Position numbers and translations under genes: made by a program | Part shown: piece by piece, positions 43,948-54,032 of the stretch | Numbering within the stretch: the stretch's first letter is position 1 | Layout of the letters: each line of letters opens with the position of its first letter | Assembly (NCBI RefSeq): GCF_006538345.1 | Contig: NZ_BJKL01000003.1 | Location: 372,001 to 436,000 of the forward strand | From: Alteromonas sp. KUL49 | Lineage (GTDB): Bacteria; Pseudomonadota; Gammaproteobacteria; Enterobacterales; Alteromonadaceae | Length of the DNA stretch: 64,000 nucleotides | Direction: 5' to 3' | Notes under the pieces: model-generated | What the model was told of the DNA's origin: nothing | Database searches by the model: none | Seen by the model: only the letters and a program-made list of their open reading frames with translations

Positions 43948-44790
43948 TTATTTCATGAAGCCTTCGACATCTTCAATAACGTCATCGATGTTATCAATAA
44001 GCTCGCCACGCTGTTTGGGTGACAGCGTGTCTGCGAGTGTGGCCACCATTGTCACCCAAATATGCCTGTTTTCTTCGCGAGCTTCTTTGTATTGAGGATC
44101 TCTGTAATCATCTGGCTGACTCATCAAGCTCCTTAAATCCTCGACAAAATTAGGATTAGTAGCCCGCGTCGCAAACAGTCGTCTGGCAGCTTGTTGCGTA
44201 TTGCGTCGATAATCAATCCAAAACTGTCCTGTCGCCTGTAATTGAACACCGTAACTTTTCACAATGTCATACTGCTCATCAGACAAGTCGCCCACCCGAC
44301 TTTCCATATTCTCCACAAGGCGCTTAATTCGACGTTCCATGTTTTCCTCAGACGAACGCTCGGCGTACTCTTGAAGTTCTTCCTCTTCTTCCTTATTTTC
44401 ACGCTCAAACGCAGCAAACAGCATAATAATTTGGTCATCAGACAGAGTTTCTGCCATTTCTGCCAATTGAGGTGCCAGTTCTACCCTAAGCCTGTCCCAG
44501 TGGCTCCCTACGGTATCAACATGCTGAGCGATAACGTCGTAACTCAGATTATCTTGCTCGATGTCGCTGCGTAACTCAGTGAGTTGGGTGTGATACTGCT
44601 TCAACTCCTGTTCTTTGTGCCAACGAAGCCAACCCTGCAAATACCTATCAAACGTCTTTTCTTGGGCGTCATTCAATTCTATGTAGTCATCGAGGTACCA
44701 GTACACTACCCAATCTAAATTGTTGTACGCAAATTTTGACGAGCATGCTCCTAGTAACAATACTCCTATCAAAACTATCAATTTCTTCAT
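43948..44790 (-). CDS. DUF6279-type lipoprotein
   Basis: Start set at ATG 44788-44790 (MKKLIVLIGVLLLGAC), preceded by AAAGGACTT, giving 280 residues. The lipidated cysteine is at position 16; the mature part is helical and highly charged (NNLDWVVYWYLDDYIELN near the start, EEEEELQEYAERSSEE in the middle). The family of such lipoproteins is widespread in Gammaproteobacteria, function unknown. Confidence 0.75.
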   Translation of the reverse strand: MKKLIVLIGVLLLGACSSKFAYNNLDWVVYWYLDDYIELNDAQEKTFDRYLQGWLRWHKEQELKQYHTQLTELRSDIEQDNLSYDVIAQHVDTVGSHWDRLRVELAPQLAEMAETLSDDQIIMLFAAFERENKEEEEELQEYAERSSEENMERRIKRLVENMESRVGDLSDEQYDIVKSYGVQLQATGQFWIDYRRNTQQAARRLFATRATNPNFVEDLRSLMSQPDDYRDPQYKEAREENRHIWVTMVATLADTLSPKQRGELIDNIDDVIEDVEGFMK

Positions 44791-44959
44791 TTTAAGTCCT
44801 TTCAAACAATCACTGACTTCGGCGAAGTGTTCACACATGGTTGCGTTTTTTCGCACATGGAACAAAACTTGTCATTATGTTGACCTACATCTACTCAAAC
44901 GGTTCCCGCAATACATTAGATCAGCTAGCATTATGATGCGGTAGACCCATAAAGGAACA

Positions 44960-45961
44960 ATGATGTCTAAACGAGTTGCAGTACTCACCTCTGGCGGTGA
45001 CGCCCCAGGAATGAACGCTTGTATAAGAGGCGTAATACTTACTTGCGAACAGCGAGGTTATACACTCTTTGGCTATAAACACGGCTACAATGGACTACTT
45101 CAACAAGAGTATATTCCCTTGTACTCGAGTAATACTCACAATCTCAATCAACAAGGTGGCACTATACTGCACAGTGCGAGGTGCCTCGAGTTCAAAGAGA
45201 CAGAAAGCGCAATATTAGCTGCCAAGAACCTCAAAGCACTTGAAATTGACACCCTTATCGTAATCGGCGGTGACGGTTCGTTCAGGGGAGCAACCCATCT
45301 TTCTCATTATTGGAACGGTCAAATATTGGGGCTACCAGGCACCATCGACAACGATATTTCGGGCACAGACGCTACCATCGGTTATTACACCGCCATTGAT
45401 ACTGCTGTGTCGTCGATAGATAAGGTCAGAGACACCGCGGATGCTTTCGAGCGTATATTTCTGGTGGAAGTCATGGGACGGCACGCTGGATTTTTAGCGC
45501 TGAGCGCCGCTGTTGCATCGGCTGCTGATTACGTCATTTTACCGGAGCTTTTTACGACTGAATCAGAGATGCTTGCAAACATATGCCATCAGATTGAACA
45601 GCGTAGAAAGCTAAAAGGTACTGTGAGTTTTATTATCGTAGTTGCTGAAAACGTGTGGCCTGGAGGGCTCAATAAACTTGCTGATTCACTCACCAAACGG
45701 GCAAACGCTGAGGTGCGCCCAGTCATCTTAGGGCATGTTCAACGGGGTGGCTCACCGGTGAGTCAAGACAGGATATTAGCCAATACGTTAGCACATTATG
45801 CAGTTAATCTTGTAGGTGAACCCACCACAAACGTAATGATAGGTATGGTAAATGGTAATCCCGTTGAAGTACCGCTGTCGGTAACCCATACTCCAGGAAA
45901 ACCTCTTTTAAAATCAACACTTGAGTGTATGCAGAGTATCATGAACAAGCGTTACGCGTAA
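44960..45961 (+). CDS. pfkA: 6-phosphofructokinase
   Basis: Phosphorylates fructose-6-phosphate in glycolysis. 333 residues with SGGDAPGMNACIRG (ATP loop, near residue 12), GGDGSFRGA (near 105), the PGTIDNDI catalytic aspartate segment (near 130), TIGYYTAID and VEVMGRHAG. An AAAGGA site precedes the start. The end lies inside a long perfect palindrome. ATP-type PfkA is not universal in Alteromonadales. Confidence 0.93.
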   Translation: MMSKRVAVLTSGGDAPGMNACIRGVILTCEQRGYTLFGYKHGYNGLLQQEYIPLYSSNTHNLNQQGGTILHSARCLEFKETESAILAAKNLKALEIDTLIVIGGDGSFRGATHLSHYWNGQILGLPGTIDNDISGTDATIGYYTAIDTAVSSIDKVRDTADAFERIFLVEVMGRHAGFLALSAAVASAADYVILPELFTTESEMLANICHQIEQRRKLKGTVSFIIVVAENVWPGGLNKLADSLTKRANAEVRPVILGHVQRGGSPVSQDRILANTLAHYAVNLVGEPTTNVMIGMVNGNPVEVPLSVTHTPGKPLLKSTLECMQSIMNKRYA

Positions 45962-45971
45962 CGCTTGTTCA
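45942..45971. terminator. 30-bp perfect palindrome overlapping the end of pfkA
   Basis: TGAACAAGCGTTACG followed by its exact reverse complement, with no loop. The pfkA codons for NKRYA and its stop lie in it. It is placed between converging pfkA and the LytTR regulator gene. Likely a terminator, or a protein-binding palindrome. Confidence 0.6.
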
Positions 45972-45977
45972 CTGTAA

Positions 45978-46805
45978 TTACATCTTCATTGCCGCTTTAA
46001 CTTTGTCTCTGTGACTGCGACTTACTTTAAGTTCCGTATCATTCTGCAAAATAAGATGATACTCGCCGCTGATGTGACTAACGAGCTTTTTCACAAAGCG
46101 GATGTTCGCAATGGCCGAGCGATGGACACGAACAAACCACTGTGGATTTAACTCTTGCTCAAGCTCTTTCATTGTCTTGCGCATAATGTGCATACCGTCT
46201 AACGCGTGCACACACATGTAGTCTCCCGCCGCATCAATCCATTGAATATCCTGTACACTCACTCGCGTCACCTCTGAGCCATCTTTAATGGCAAGTACAT
46301 CAGGATAAGGATTGGTTTCTACTGGCTCACCACTGGCAAGTTTACGTAAAATTTCTTCACAGTCATCGCCGGTTAGTTCAGCGACTAGACTCACTAGCTT
46401 TTGCGATTGCTCGTCTTGGTATTGGGTGCTGAAGTGGTCGCGCACCTTGTCTAGCGCGAGCTGAAGTCTTTCATCGTCAGCGGGCTTCAATAAGTAATCC
46501 AACGCATGAATATCGAACGCCTTAATAGCGTAACTGTCATACGCAGTAACAAACACGATAATAGGAATAGGTTGATTCAATTCGCGGAGCTTATGAATCA
46601 CTTGAAACCCGTTTAATCCTGGCATTTGAATGTCTAGAAACACTAAATCAGGTCTATGTTGCGAAATACTACTTACCGCATCTAGGCCATTTTGACATTC
46701 GGCAAGCACTTCAATGTCGTCATGACGTTCAAGTCTTGCACGCAATCCGCGTCTTGCTAAGGGTTCGTCGTCGACAACCAGTGTTCTAATGCGAAACTCC
46801 GACAT
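45978..46805 (-). CDS. LytTR-family response regulator
   Basis: 275 residues: receiver domain (VVDDEPLARRG, phospho-accepting aspartate in VFLDIQMPG near residue 58, lysine in LLKPADDE) and a C-terminal LytTR DNA-binding domain (VQDIQWIDAAGDYMCVHALDG, RVHRSAIANIRFVKK, LKVSRSHRDKVK). Encoded with its kinase, separated by 3 bases. Confidence 0.92.
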   Translation of the reverse strand: MSEFRIRTLVVDDEPLARRGLRARLERHDDIEVLAECQNGLDAVSSISQHRPDLVFLDIQMPGLNGFQVIHKLRELNQPIPIIVFVTAYDSYAIKAFDIHALDYLLKPADDERLQLALDKVRDHFSTQYQDEQSQKLVSLVAELTGDDCEEILRKLASGEPVETNPYPDVLAIKDGSEVTRVSVQDIQWIDAAGDYMCVHALDGMHIMRKTMKELEQELNPQWFVRVHRSAIANIRFVKKLVSHISGEYHLILQNDTELKVSRSHRDKVKAAMKM

Positions 46806-46808
46806 ATT

Positions 46809-47882
46809 TTAATTATCCTTAATATCGTATGGAATTCGAATACGTACGCGAATTCCAGAAGGCTGGTTGTGATCAATTGAAAACGCAAAATTGCGTTGAT
46901 ACAACGACTGCAACCTCTCTTTAATATTTGCTAACCCAACCCCGTTTTCACGGGCTAGTTGGCCGTTTTGAATATCGGCTCCAGGACCATTATCTGCCAC
47001 GTCCATCAGCAAGTCGTTTCCGAAGCGACTCGCAGAGATAGCAATTTGACCACCACTCTCCATTTTGGAAATAGCATGTTTAATTGCATTTTCAATAATA
47101 GGTTGCAACAACATGCTGGGTACGTGGGCATTAAAACAGTTTTCATCAATATCCCACTTCACCTCGAGTCGGTCATCAAAACGGACTTTTTCTATCTCAA
47201 GATACAATCTCAGCGCTTTAATCTCTTGCTCCAGTGGCACCCGCTTAATTGGATCGTTATCTAAAGAATAGCGCAAAAAGTCGCTCAAACGAGACACCAT
47301 TGCCTCTGCAGTGTCATTTTCTTTAAGCAAAACGAGCGTTGATATAGCGTTCAACGTATTGAAGAGAAAATGAGGGTTGAGTTGGTAACGCAACATTTTA
47401 ATGTGTGCTTGGTGAGCCATCGTCGAGGCTTTAAGCGCGTTTTGCTTCTCTTTTTGTAGCATTTGAAAGTTTTTGATGCCGAAGTAAACACCCGTCCAAC
47501 AACCGATAACAATCAATGAGTTAATAGTGTTGGTGAAGTACATGTACCAGGTATCAGGCCTGTAGCCATGTTTATAAATTTCCCAGTAATTAACATTCTT
47601 TACCACGGCCCAAACCAAGGCTACAACGTAGCAAGCCGCCAGAATGGTAATGATCATACTGAGCGCAGAACGCTTTCGCGCCCATCGAAAAACATAGCGT
47701 AACGGAATGGTAAGGATCCAACCCGCGTAGGCATTAAGAAGGATAACGAAAACCCAAATGGGTCGCATGTCGTGAAGGAAGGAGCCAATGTAATAAACGA
47801 GTGCAAAGCCAAACCAACCCGCACTTTGTAACGTCCAGAACAGACGCTCGTTACTCTCAAAAACTCGTTCGAATCTAGTCAC
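46809..47882 (-). CDS. LytS/AlgZ-type sensor histidine kinase
   Basis: 357 residues with four N-terminal membrane helices (about 15-170) and a His_kinase domain: MLRYQLNPHFLFNTLNAIST (phospho-accepting histidine) and an ATPase with PSMLLQPIIENAIKHAIS and DNGPGAD. Cognate of the downstream LytTR regulator. Signal unknown. Confidence 0.92.
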   Translation of the reverse strand: MTRFERVFESNERLFWTLQSAGWFGFALVYYIGSFLHDMRPIWVFVILLNAYAGWILTIPLRYVFRWARKRSALSMIITILAACYVVALVWAVVKNVNYWEIYKHGYRPDTWYMYFTNTINSLIVIGCWTGVYFGIKNFQMLQKEKQNALKASTMAHQAHIKMLRYQLNPHFLFNTLNAISTLVLLKENDTAEAMVSRLSDFLRYSLDNDPIKRVPLEQEIKALRLYLEIEKVRFDDRLEVKWDIDENCFNAHVPSMLLQPIIENAIKHAISKMESGGQIAISASRFGNDLLMDVADNGPGADIQNGQLARENGVGLANIKERLQSLYQRNFAFSIDHNQPSGIRVRIRIPYDIKDN

Positions 47883-48057
47883 ATAAACACCGGTGTAACA
47901 AATATTAGGGTGATTATACGTCGATATGAGTGGCTTTGTACCGACTTGGTCGTATCAGCTTGGCGACTTATCGCAGTGTAGAATCGGAAAAATACCGCTG
48001 AACGCAATAATTGTTGATTCATCTATGGTGCAAGGAAACTAGTGCCAAGGTCACCCT

Positions 48058-48741
48058 TTAGGTGATCAATGTGTGTTTGGCTAATACGTCGCTAACCACT
48101 TTCTCATCACTATCAAACTGTAAGCCGTAATACACGAAATCTTCTTCAGGATGCTGGTTCTTAACAATTGCCTTCAACGAATTTTCCGTTTCGCCCACTC
48201 TAAAACTCAGCGTCAGGTCCACTCCCTCGTCGAGGATGGGCCAATCCGGATTGACCGGCATAGCCAGTCTGCAGCCTTTATTAGAGATATCAACAACAAT
48301 GCCCGTGGTTTTAACGCCTGATCCTACAATCTCCGAACTTACTGAAACTGCAATACCCGGTTGGGCACGTTTTGATGAGCGCAGGCCTATAGACTCAACT
48401 CTTTCTGGGAAGCTTGTTATTAAAAGGCCAGACGGCTTTGACAGTAACTTGAGTACGGTACTCCTAAACGCGATAACCTGCCCAACAGTGCCTTCTAGCA
48501 CGTAGCGGACTACCAGATCATTCTCGACAAATAATAGATCGCGAATCGTCATCCACTTCGCCGACGCTGGCACTTGAAAAACTAAGCAGTTGGGAATTTC
48601 CATCCCAACATAAGCAACTCTCACTCTTTTGGGTGCCGTAGGCGTTGCTATTTGAAGATCAACAACGGTACCTGGCTTGAGTGAACGCAGGTTCTCGATA
48701 TCGTCCTTGCTGAGTTGATTGCTCAAACTGTTATCTGCCAT
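48058..48741 (-). CDS. PilZ-domain protein (YcgR-like)
   Basis: 227 residues. N-terminal PilZN/YcgR-like barrel (about 20-105) and a C-terminal PilZ domain whose c-di-GMP signature is complete: RSSKR (RxxxR) near residue 122 and DISNKG (D/NxSxxG) near 150. Flagellar-brake or similar c-di-GMP effector role is inferred. A single gene. Confidence 0.85.
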   Translation of the reverse strand: MADNSLSNQLSKDDIENLRSLKPGTVVDLQIATPTAPKRVRVAYVGMEIPNCLVFQVPASAKWMTIRDLLFVENDLVVRYVLEGTVGQVIAFRSTVLKLLSKPSGLLITSFPERVESIGLRSSKRAQPGIAVSVSSEIVGSGVKTTGIVVDISNKGCRLAMPVNPDWPILDEGVDLTLSFRVGETENSLKAIVKNQHPEEDFVYYGLQFDSDEKVVSDVLAKHTLIT

Positions 48742-48945
48742 TAAGACTTCCGTAAATGCTTACATTAAGACAAGACTATAAGAATGTATCTGTCGATGAC
48801 GAGCAATTCTTTAGTGGCCTTGTTATATTAGTAGTGCGAGCATCATCAATGATGAAACGCTTTGTAAATGTAACTAATTTTTCCTGCGCTGACAAAGTCT
48901 TCATGCGTTATCTGTCGTCAGTCAGCTTATCGAGTAGCCGTAAAT

Positions 48946-50737
48946 ATGTTCCCAACAGACAGTAAAATTCAGTATCAGCTAGCCATTCCAAACCCTGAGT
49001 ATCATGAGTTCACCATTGAAATGACGGTACCAGCGCACAGCAGTGAGTCAGTGATGTTAACCCTACCTGCATGGATCCCGGGCAGTTACATGATTCGGGA
49101 TTTTGCTAAAAGTATTGTTACCTTCGACGTTCAATCACTAGATGGCAATAATACAGTTGCATGGCATAAGGCAGACAAACAAACATGGGCTATTGAATCA
49201 CACGGTAACGCTTTTACCGTTTTATATACTGTTTACGCAAACGACCTTTCTATTCGCTCAGCATTCATCAACCATGAATACGCTTTTATCAATGGCACGA
49301 GCGCGTTCTTGCAAATAGAAGGGTCAGATGAAACACCTTGCGAACTCACTGTTATCAAACCAAACACATTAAATCCGCTCATCGAAACCAGCCTTCCGAT
49401 GAGCATAGACAGTGACTCTTTATGGCAATTTACGTCGACCAACTACGACGACCTCATCGATCATCCGCTCTTTGTTGGTGAGTCTTTATCACAGAGTTTT
49501 TGGGTTGATGGGATTGAGTTTGTGCTCCTATTCTCGGGAACTACGCCCGTAGACATTGAAAGAGTGACCAAGGACCTCATTCCGATTTGCGAGCACCATC
49601 TTTCACTGTTTGGTAAACCTTACCCTGTTACCCGCTATGTGTTCATGACATTACTCAGTGAATCCGGTTATGGCGGCTTAGAGCATATGAGTTCTACTGC
49701 GTTGCTTTATCCAAGATACGACCTACCGCTTATGGGTGAAAGCGATGAAAAGTCCGACGGTTACATAACGTTTCTGAGTTTGTGTAGCCATGAGCTTTTC
49801 CATACATGGCACGTTAAACGTATTAAACCCGCAATAATGGTTACACCCGACTTGTCACAAGAAACGTATACCAATCAACTATGGATATATGAAGGTTTTT
49901 ACGAGCTTTTACGATGATGTCACTCTGGCAAGAGCAGGCACTATTACGCCTCAAAAGTACTTAGATATTATTGCGCAAACTTTCACTCGTGTTGCTCAAA
50001 ATGCAGGCCGTTTTAAACAGTCAATTGCAGAAAGTAGTTTTGACGCCTGGACCAAATTCTACAAGCAGGACGCCAGTGCCACCAATAATATTGTCAGCTA
50101 CTACGCTAAGGGTGGCATTGTCGCCTTCGGCCTTGATCTTTTGTTACGCGAACAATCAAATAACCAAGTCAGCTTAGATTCAGTGATGCAAGTGCTGTGG
50201 CGTGACTATGGGAAAGACCTCAAAGGCACACCAGATGACGTTATTCAAACGCTATGTACCAATGAGTTTTCTATTGACGTCTCTGACTACCTCAATGCTG
50301 TGGTGTATGGTACACAAGATGTTCCACTCTCACAGTGGCTGTCAAATATAGGGATCAGCCTTCACTACAGAGCTCGAACTGGATTAGCGGACAAAGGCGG
50401 TATTTCCACTTCGCCTGCGATTAAGCATCAGCTTGGCGCGACGGTTAAAGAGTCTTCTATTGGAGTAAAGGTAGCGCAAGTGTTCAATGGCTTGGCAGCG
50501 TCAATTGCAGGTATTTACGTAGGAGACACTATCATCGCCGTTAACGATACGGTAGCGTCTATGGCACTATTGCAACGCTTATTAGACACCAGTACCGGTG
50601 ATAAAGTGAATGTTACTTTGATTCGTGACGGCAAACTGCTTACGGTTTCGCTTTCTCTCATTGAAGCTCAAAAAGATGTCTGCTACTTCTCCATCGATAA
50701 TACTGCGCGATTCAATGAGTGGCTTGGAGTAAGTTAA
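48946..50737 (+). pseudogene. M61-family glycyl aminopeptidase, frameshifted
   Basis: The reading frame from 48946 stops at 49917, and a second from 49889 continues to 50737. Removing one T from the run at 49896-49900 restores LWIYEGFTSFYDDVTLARAG, the expected M61 sequence, giving about 596 residues. Zinc motif HELFHTWHVKR near residue 285; C-terminal PDZ domain (GVKVAQVFNGLAASIAGIYVGDTII). A conserved chromosomal gene, so the break is probably a sequence error. Confidence 0.85.
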
Positions 50738-50746
50738 ATCGTTGAA

Positions 50747-50786
50747 ACGGGTTCATCAAGCAACACTATCACTGTGGTGAACCCGT
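50747..50786. terminator. Convergent hairpin after M61 gene
   Basis: ACGGGTTCA (50747-50755) and TGAACCCGT (50778-50786), a 9-bp stem between converging genes that overlaps the end of the M23 peptidase gene. Confidence 0.55.
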
Positions 50787-51602
50787 AACGATAGTTTCTG
50801 GATCGAGTCGCATTGTACCTAAATTGATGCGCCAATCTAAATGAGGCCCTGTGGCTCGCCCAGTTTCCCCGATGGTACCGATGGCATCGCCCACTTTTAT
50901 TTTATCACCAACACTTACCGCTATTGTGTCTAAATGAAGAAAGGTCGAAAACACTCCCATACCGTGATCTAAGATCACGGTGTTTCCCGAATAATACAAA
51001 TCATCCGCAAGCGTGACCGTTCCTGGTGCTGGAGCAGTCACTGGGGTTCCGGTAGGTCCACCCACATCAACGCCAAAGTGCGGTCGCTTAGGTACACCAT
51101 TGAGTACACGTTGGCTGCCATAAACACCGGTAATTGGCCCTTTTGCAGGCCATACAAACCGAGTAAACACCGCGTCGATATCGGTTACCATAGAACGCGC
51201 TTTACTCACATTGGCACCGTCTCGCCTGATACGTTCTAAAACCGCATGAGGTGGCGACACCATGTTTTGCGCCAACCCATCAATACGCTGAATATCGTAT
51301 GTTCTTTCGGTTAACGTAAACTCTCGAACAAAACGACTTCCACTCTCAGTGACAACGGCAAACGTATGTTCCAGTTCGGCTTCTCTTTCAAAACCAACAA
51401 CAAACTTACCTTGAGCATTTACCTTAATCTCTTTGTCATCAAGATAAACGCTAGCGCCAGGGGGTATTTGCCCTCTCACTAAGCTACCTTGGGTAAGTTT
51501 TCCATTCAGTGTAAGAGGCACATCATCAGCAGATGCAAAACTACTTATCAGCACAAAAGCCAATGGTAACCACACAAAATGGGAGAATACTCGTTTACTC
51601 AT
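50769..51602 (-). CDS. M23-family peptidase (LytM domain)
   Basis: Cuts peptidoglycan cross-links in the periplasm or is a related cell-wall factor. 277 residues, signal peptide about 1-25. The LytM domain has the zinc ligands in RPHFGVDVG (H and D near residue 185) and the catalytic HLDW near the end; GNTVILDHGMGVFSTFLHLDTI also fits. An N-terminal beta domain (residues 30-120) precedes it. Confidence 0.88.
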   Translation of the reverse strand: MSKRVFSHFVWLPLAFVLISSFASADDVPLTLNGKLTQGSLVRGQIPPGASVYLDDKEIKVNAQGKFVVGFEREAELEHTFAVVTESGSRFVREFTLTERTYDIQRIDGLAQNMVSPPHAVLERIRRDGANVSKARSMVTDIDAVFTRFVWPAKGPITGVYGSQRVLNGVPKRPHFGVDVGGPTGTPVTAPAPGTVTLADDLYYSGNTVILDHGMGVFSTFLHLDTIAVSVGDKIKVGDAIGTIGETGRATGPHLDWRINLGTMRLDPETIVTGSPQ

Positions 51603-51632
51603 GGTTGTTTCCTGCTAACTGATAGTCTTTGG

Positions 51633-52508
51633 TTAGCCAGAGACCATGGCTCCCTTGCCAACGCCTTCGTAAGCAACAACTTTGACGCTTACATTGGGAG
51701 TACGCTTCTTTTGTTCTGACAACATAAATTGCGCTAAGCACTCAACAGTAGAGTCGGTTTCAATGACTTCACAGTCTGCTTTGGGAATGAGTATTTCAAA
51801 ATACCCTTGTGATGACTCATATCCATAGCAATAGTAATCATCAGGGGCACTTACTTCCCCAATAATTTTGCGGTCTTGATAACTAATTTCATCTTCTTGC
51901 GTAGAAATATAGATATCTTCCCAACGCTTAGCCCAATAGGCTTGCTCTTCGTGGTTAAGCACTCCGTCGATATAGATATCAACTTTGGAACGGTGACCGT
52001 GAGCAATGCGCTGGCAGTTACCGTCGTGCTTCTTTAGACCATGTGTGTAGTGGTAAAAAGGTGTAGGTATTATCTCAGTGCGCAAATGTAGGGTGATATT
52101 ATCTACGTTATCTGGCAAATGTGTGGCGAGGACTTCTTTTAGATAAACACTCACCGATTCCATAGTAATGCGTTGAGCATACAAAATTGCATAGGCTTCA
52201 GGCGGACAATGCAACATTATGTGTTTGTTGTCGGTGTACTCAAAGCGGATCTCTACTTGGCCGCTATCGTCATCGTTAAACACATCGCATTTTTCATAGT
52301 CGGCTGGGATCAGCAACTTATGGTCAACATATTCATCGATGAGGCGCTTAAGATCTTTTTTCACCTTACCGAAGTCCTGAACCATACTCTCTTCGTTGAG
52401 CTCACCGTCTAAAACGACATCAACAATCCAGCTTTCTCCTACCATGCCACGCTCTGGGCAAAGGTAAGAAAAATCCATCACTGTTAAATCGTTAACAAAT
52501 AACTGCAT
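51633..52508 (-). CDS. 6-carboxytetrahydropterin synthase-like (QueD family), two-domain
   Basis: 291 residues, twice the length of plain QueD, with the zinc motif RIAHGHRSKVDIYIDG near residue 170. The first half (residues 1-130) looks like a degenerate second copy. Such tandem proteins are typical of Gammaproteobacteria and belong to the queuosine pathway. No neighbour in that pathway. Confidence 0.75.
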   Translation of the reverse strand: MQLFVNDLTVMDFSYLCPERGMVGESWIVDVVLDGELNEESMVQDFGKVKKDLKRLIDEYVDHKLLIPADYEKCDVFNDDDSGQVEIRFEYTDNKHIMLHCPPEAYAILYAQRITMESVSVYLKEVLATHLPDNVDNITLHLRTEIIPTPFYHYTHGLKKHDGNCQRIAHGHRSKVDIYIDGVLNHEEQAYWAKRWEDIYISTQEDEISYQDRKIIGEVSAPDDYYCYGYESSQGYFEILIPKADCEVIETDSTVECLAQFMLSEQKKRTPNVSVKVVAYEGVGKGAMVSG

Positions 52509-52605
52509 AACAACCTTAATTACTTTTGTTCAATCTTGCGGGTAACGCTGTGGCTACACCAATTATTCCGCGTATTATACGGGTTTTACGCCTAATCCCC
52601 AGTGT

Positions 52606-53648
52606 TTAATCACCTCGGCGGTTTAACTGATCTTTTAAGTTCGGTGGAAGGCCTTTAAGTGTAAGTGTATCCGTTGCCGGATCGTAGAAAACTCTATCGC
52701 CCAACAACTTTCTATCGAAGCTTAATGATATACCGCCGCCCTGGCCGGTAAACTTAGCGAGCTGACGAAGCGCCGCGGGATCCGGTTGAATTTCGTTCTC
52801 TAAAGGCGTTTCAAGCTGCGACGTAAAGGTAGAAAAATTTGCGCTATCGTCTTCTGCTGCTGGAAGTCGGGTTGCCAGTTCTGCAACAGACAAACTCTCG
52901 CCAGCATCTATTTTTTCTTTAAAATAGGTTTTTACTTCTTCCCGATGCTGATGCTGCTCCTGTGGATCAAGTGACTCACTGGCAAGGTACGCATCCACAC
53001 TAGAAATAAGCTGCTTGTTCTGTTGCTTTATGTCCACTAGCTCTTCGCAACCCACAAACTGCATGAAAAAGTCGGAAACTTTACGTCCCATACGCCCTTT
53101 AATAAAGCTTACGTATCGCGCTTGCTCAGGCTGAACTTCCCACTGAGTAAGGTCAATTCGTACCGCTAATTGCATTCGCGCTAGGTCTAAATGTTCTCTG
53201 GACGATAGCTCTAGTGCTTGAGTCACCTCAACGTGAGAGCGCGTATTAAGCAGTGCTATCATTAGATATTGAGTCGCCAAATATTCGTATTGGCAAAAAA
53301 TCAAAAAGCCTGTTTCTACTGTGCCAGTATCGGCAAGAGTTTTTACCAGTCGATCAGCAGAGAACACTGAGAACTGATGAAAATCATCTTCTAAAAGCTC
53401 ACCACCCGCTTTTTCTTATCTAAAAACGCTTTTAACCCATCGGCAAAAGCACTGTCTGCGTCATCACTGTCAACAAAGTGCCCTACGCCCTTACCAGGCT
53501 TGCTGTTAAAGCTATGGTTGATTTGATGGGCAAGTAACTCTATTTCTGGCGTAACCGCTAAGCAATTGTCTCGCGGAATCGCTTGAATTTTATCCTCTTT
53601 GTTTAAAATCAAACGGTGAACAACAAAGTGATGGATAAGTGCGCTCAT
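52606..53648 (-). pseudogene. yejK: Nucleoid-associated protein YejK (NdpA), frameshifted
   Basis: The frame starting at 53648 ends at 53391 after 85 residues, and a second runs from 53367 to 52606. Adding one base to the T run at 53410-53414 gives AGGELLEDDFHQFSVFSADR across the gap and a protein of about 347 residues, the length of NdpA/YejK. The neighbour genes yejL and yejM follow, as in E. coli. As sequenced it is disrupted, but for a conserved gene this probably reflects an indel error. Confidence 0.85.
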
Positions 53649-53804
53649 AGATAAATTAGTATCCTGTACAAAAAACGTAGGCTTAGGGCCTAAAAATGCG
53701 GGATTTTAGAATGAATGATTGTTATCACTCAAACAACGATTATAATCATTTTATTATCAAAACCATTCTTTTTGTAAAAGAATTCATAAAAAAGAGGCGT
53801 TACA

Positions 53805-54020
53805 ATGCCCCAAAACAGTCGATACAGTAATACTGATTTCGAAGCGCTAATGAACGAAGTGATTCTTACTCTTGAAAAACAAGACGCCGACCGTGATTTG
53901 TCGCTCATGGTACTCGGTAATGTAATTACCCATATCTTGAACACGCAGGTAGCGGAAAAAGACCGTGAAGCTATGGCAACGCAGTTTGCCAACGTTTTAG
54001 TTAAAAGTGTAAAGAGCTAA
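53805..54020 (+). CDS. yejL: YejL family (DUF1414) protein
   Basis: 71 residues with the UPF0352 pattern (NEVILTLEKQDADRDLSLMVLGNVITHILNT). Encoded just before yejM and divergently from yejK, the conserved yejKLM neighbourhood. Role unknown. Confidence 0.9.
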   Translation: MPQNSRYSNTDFEALMNEVILTLEKQDADRDLSLMVLGNVITHILNTQVAEKDREAMATQFANVLVKSVKS

Positions 54021-54032
54021 CTGGGATCCATT

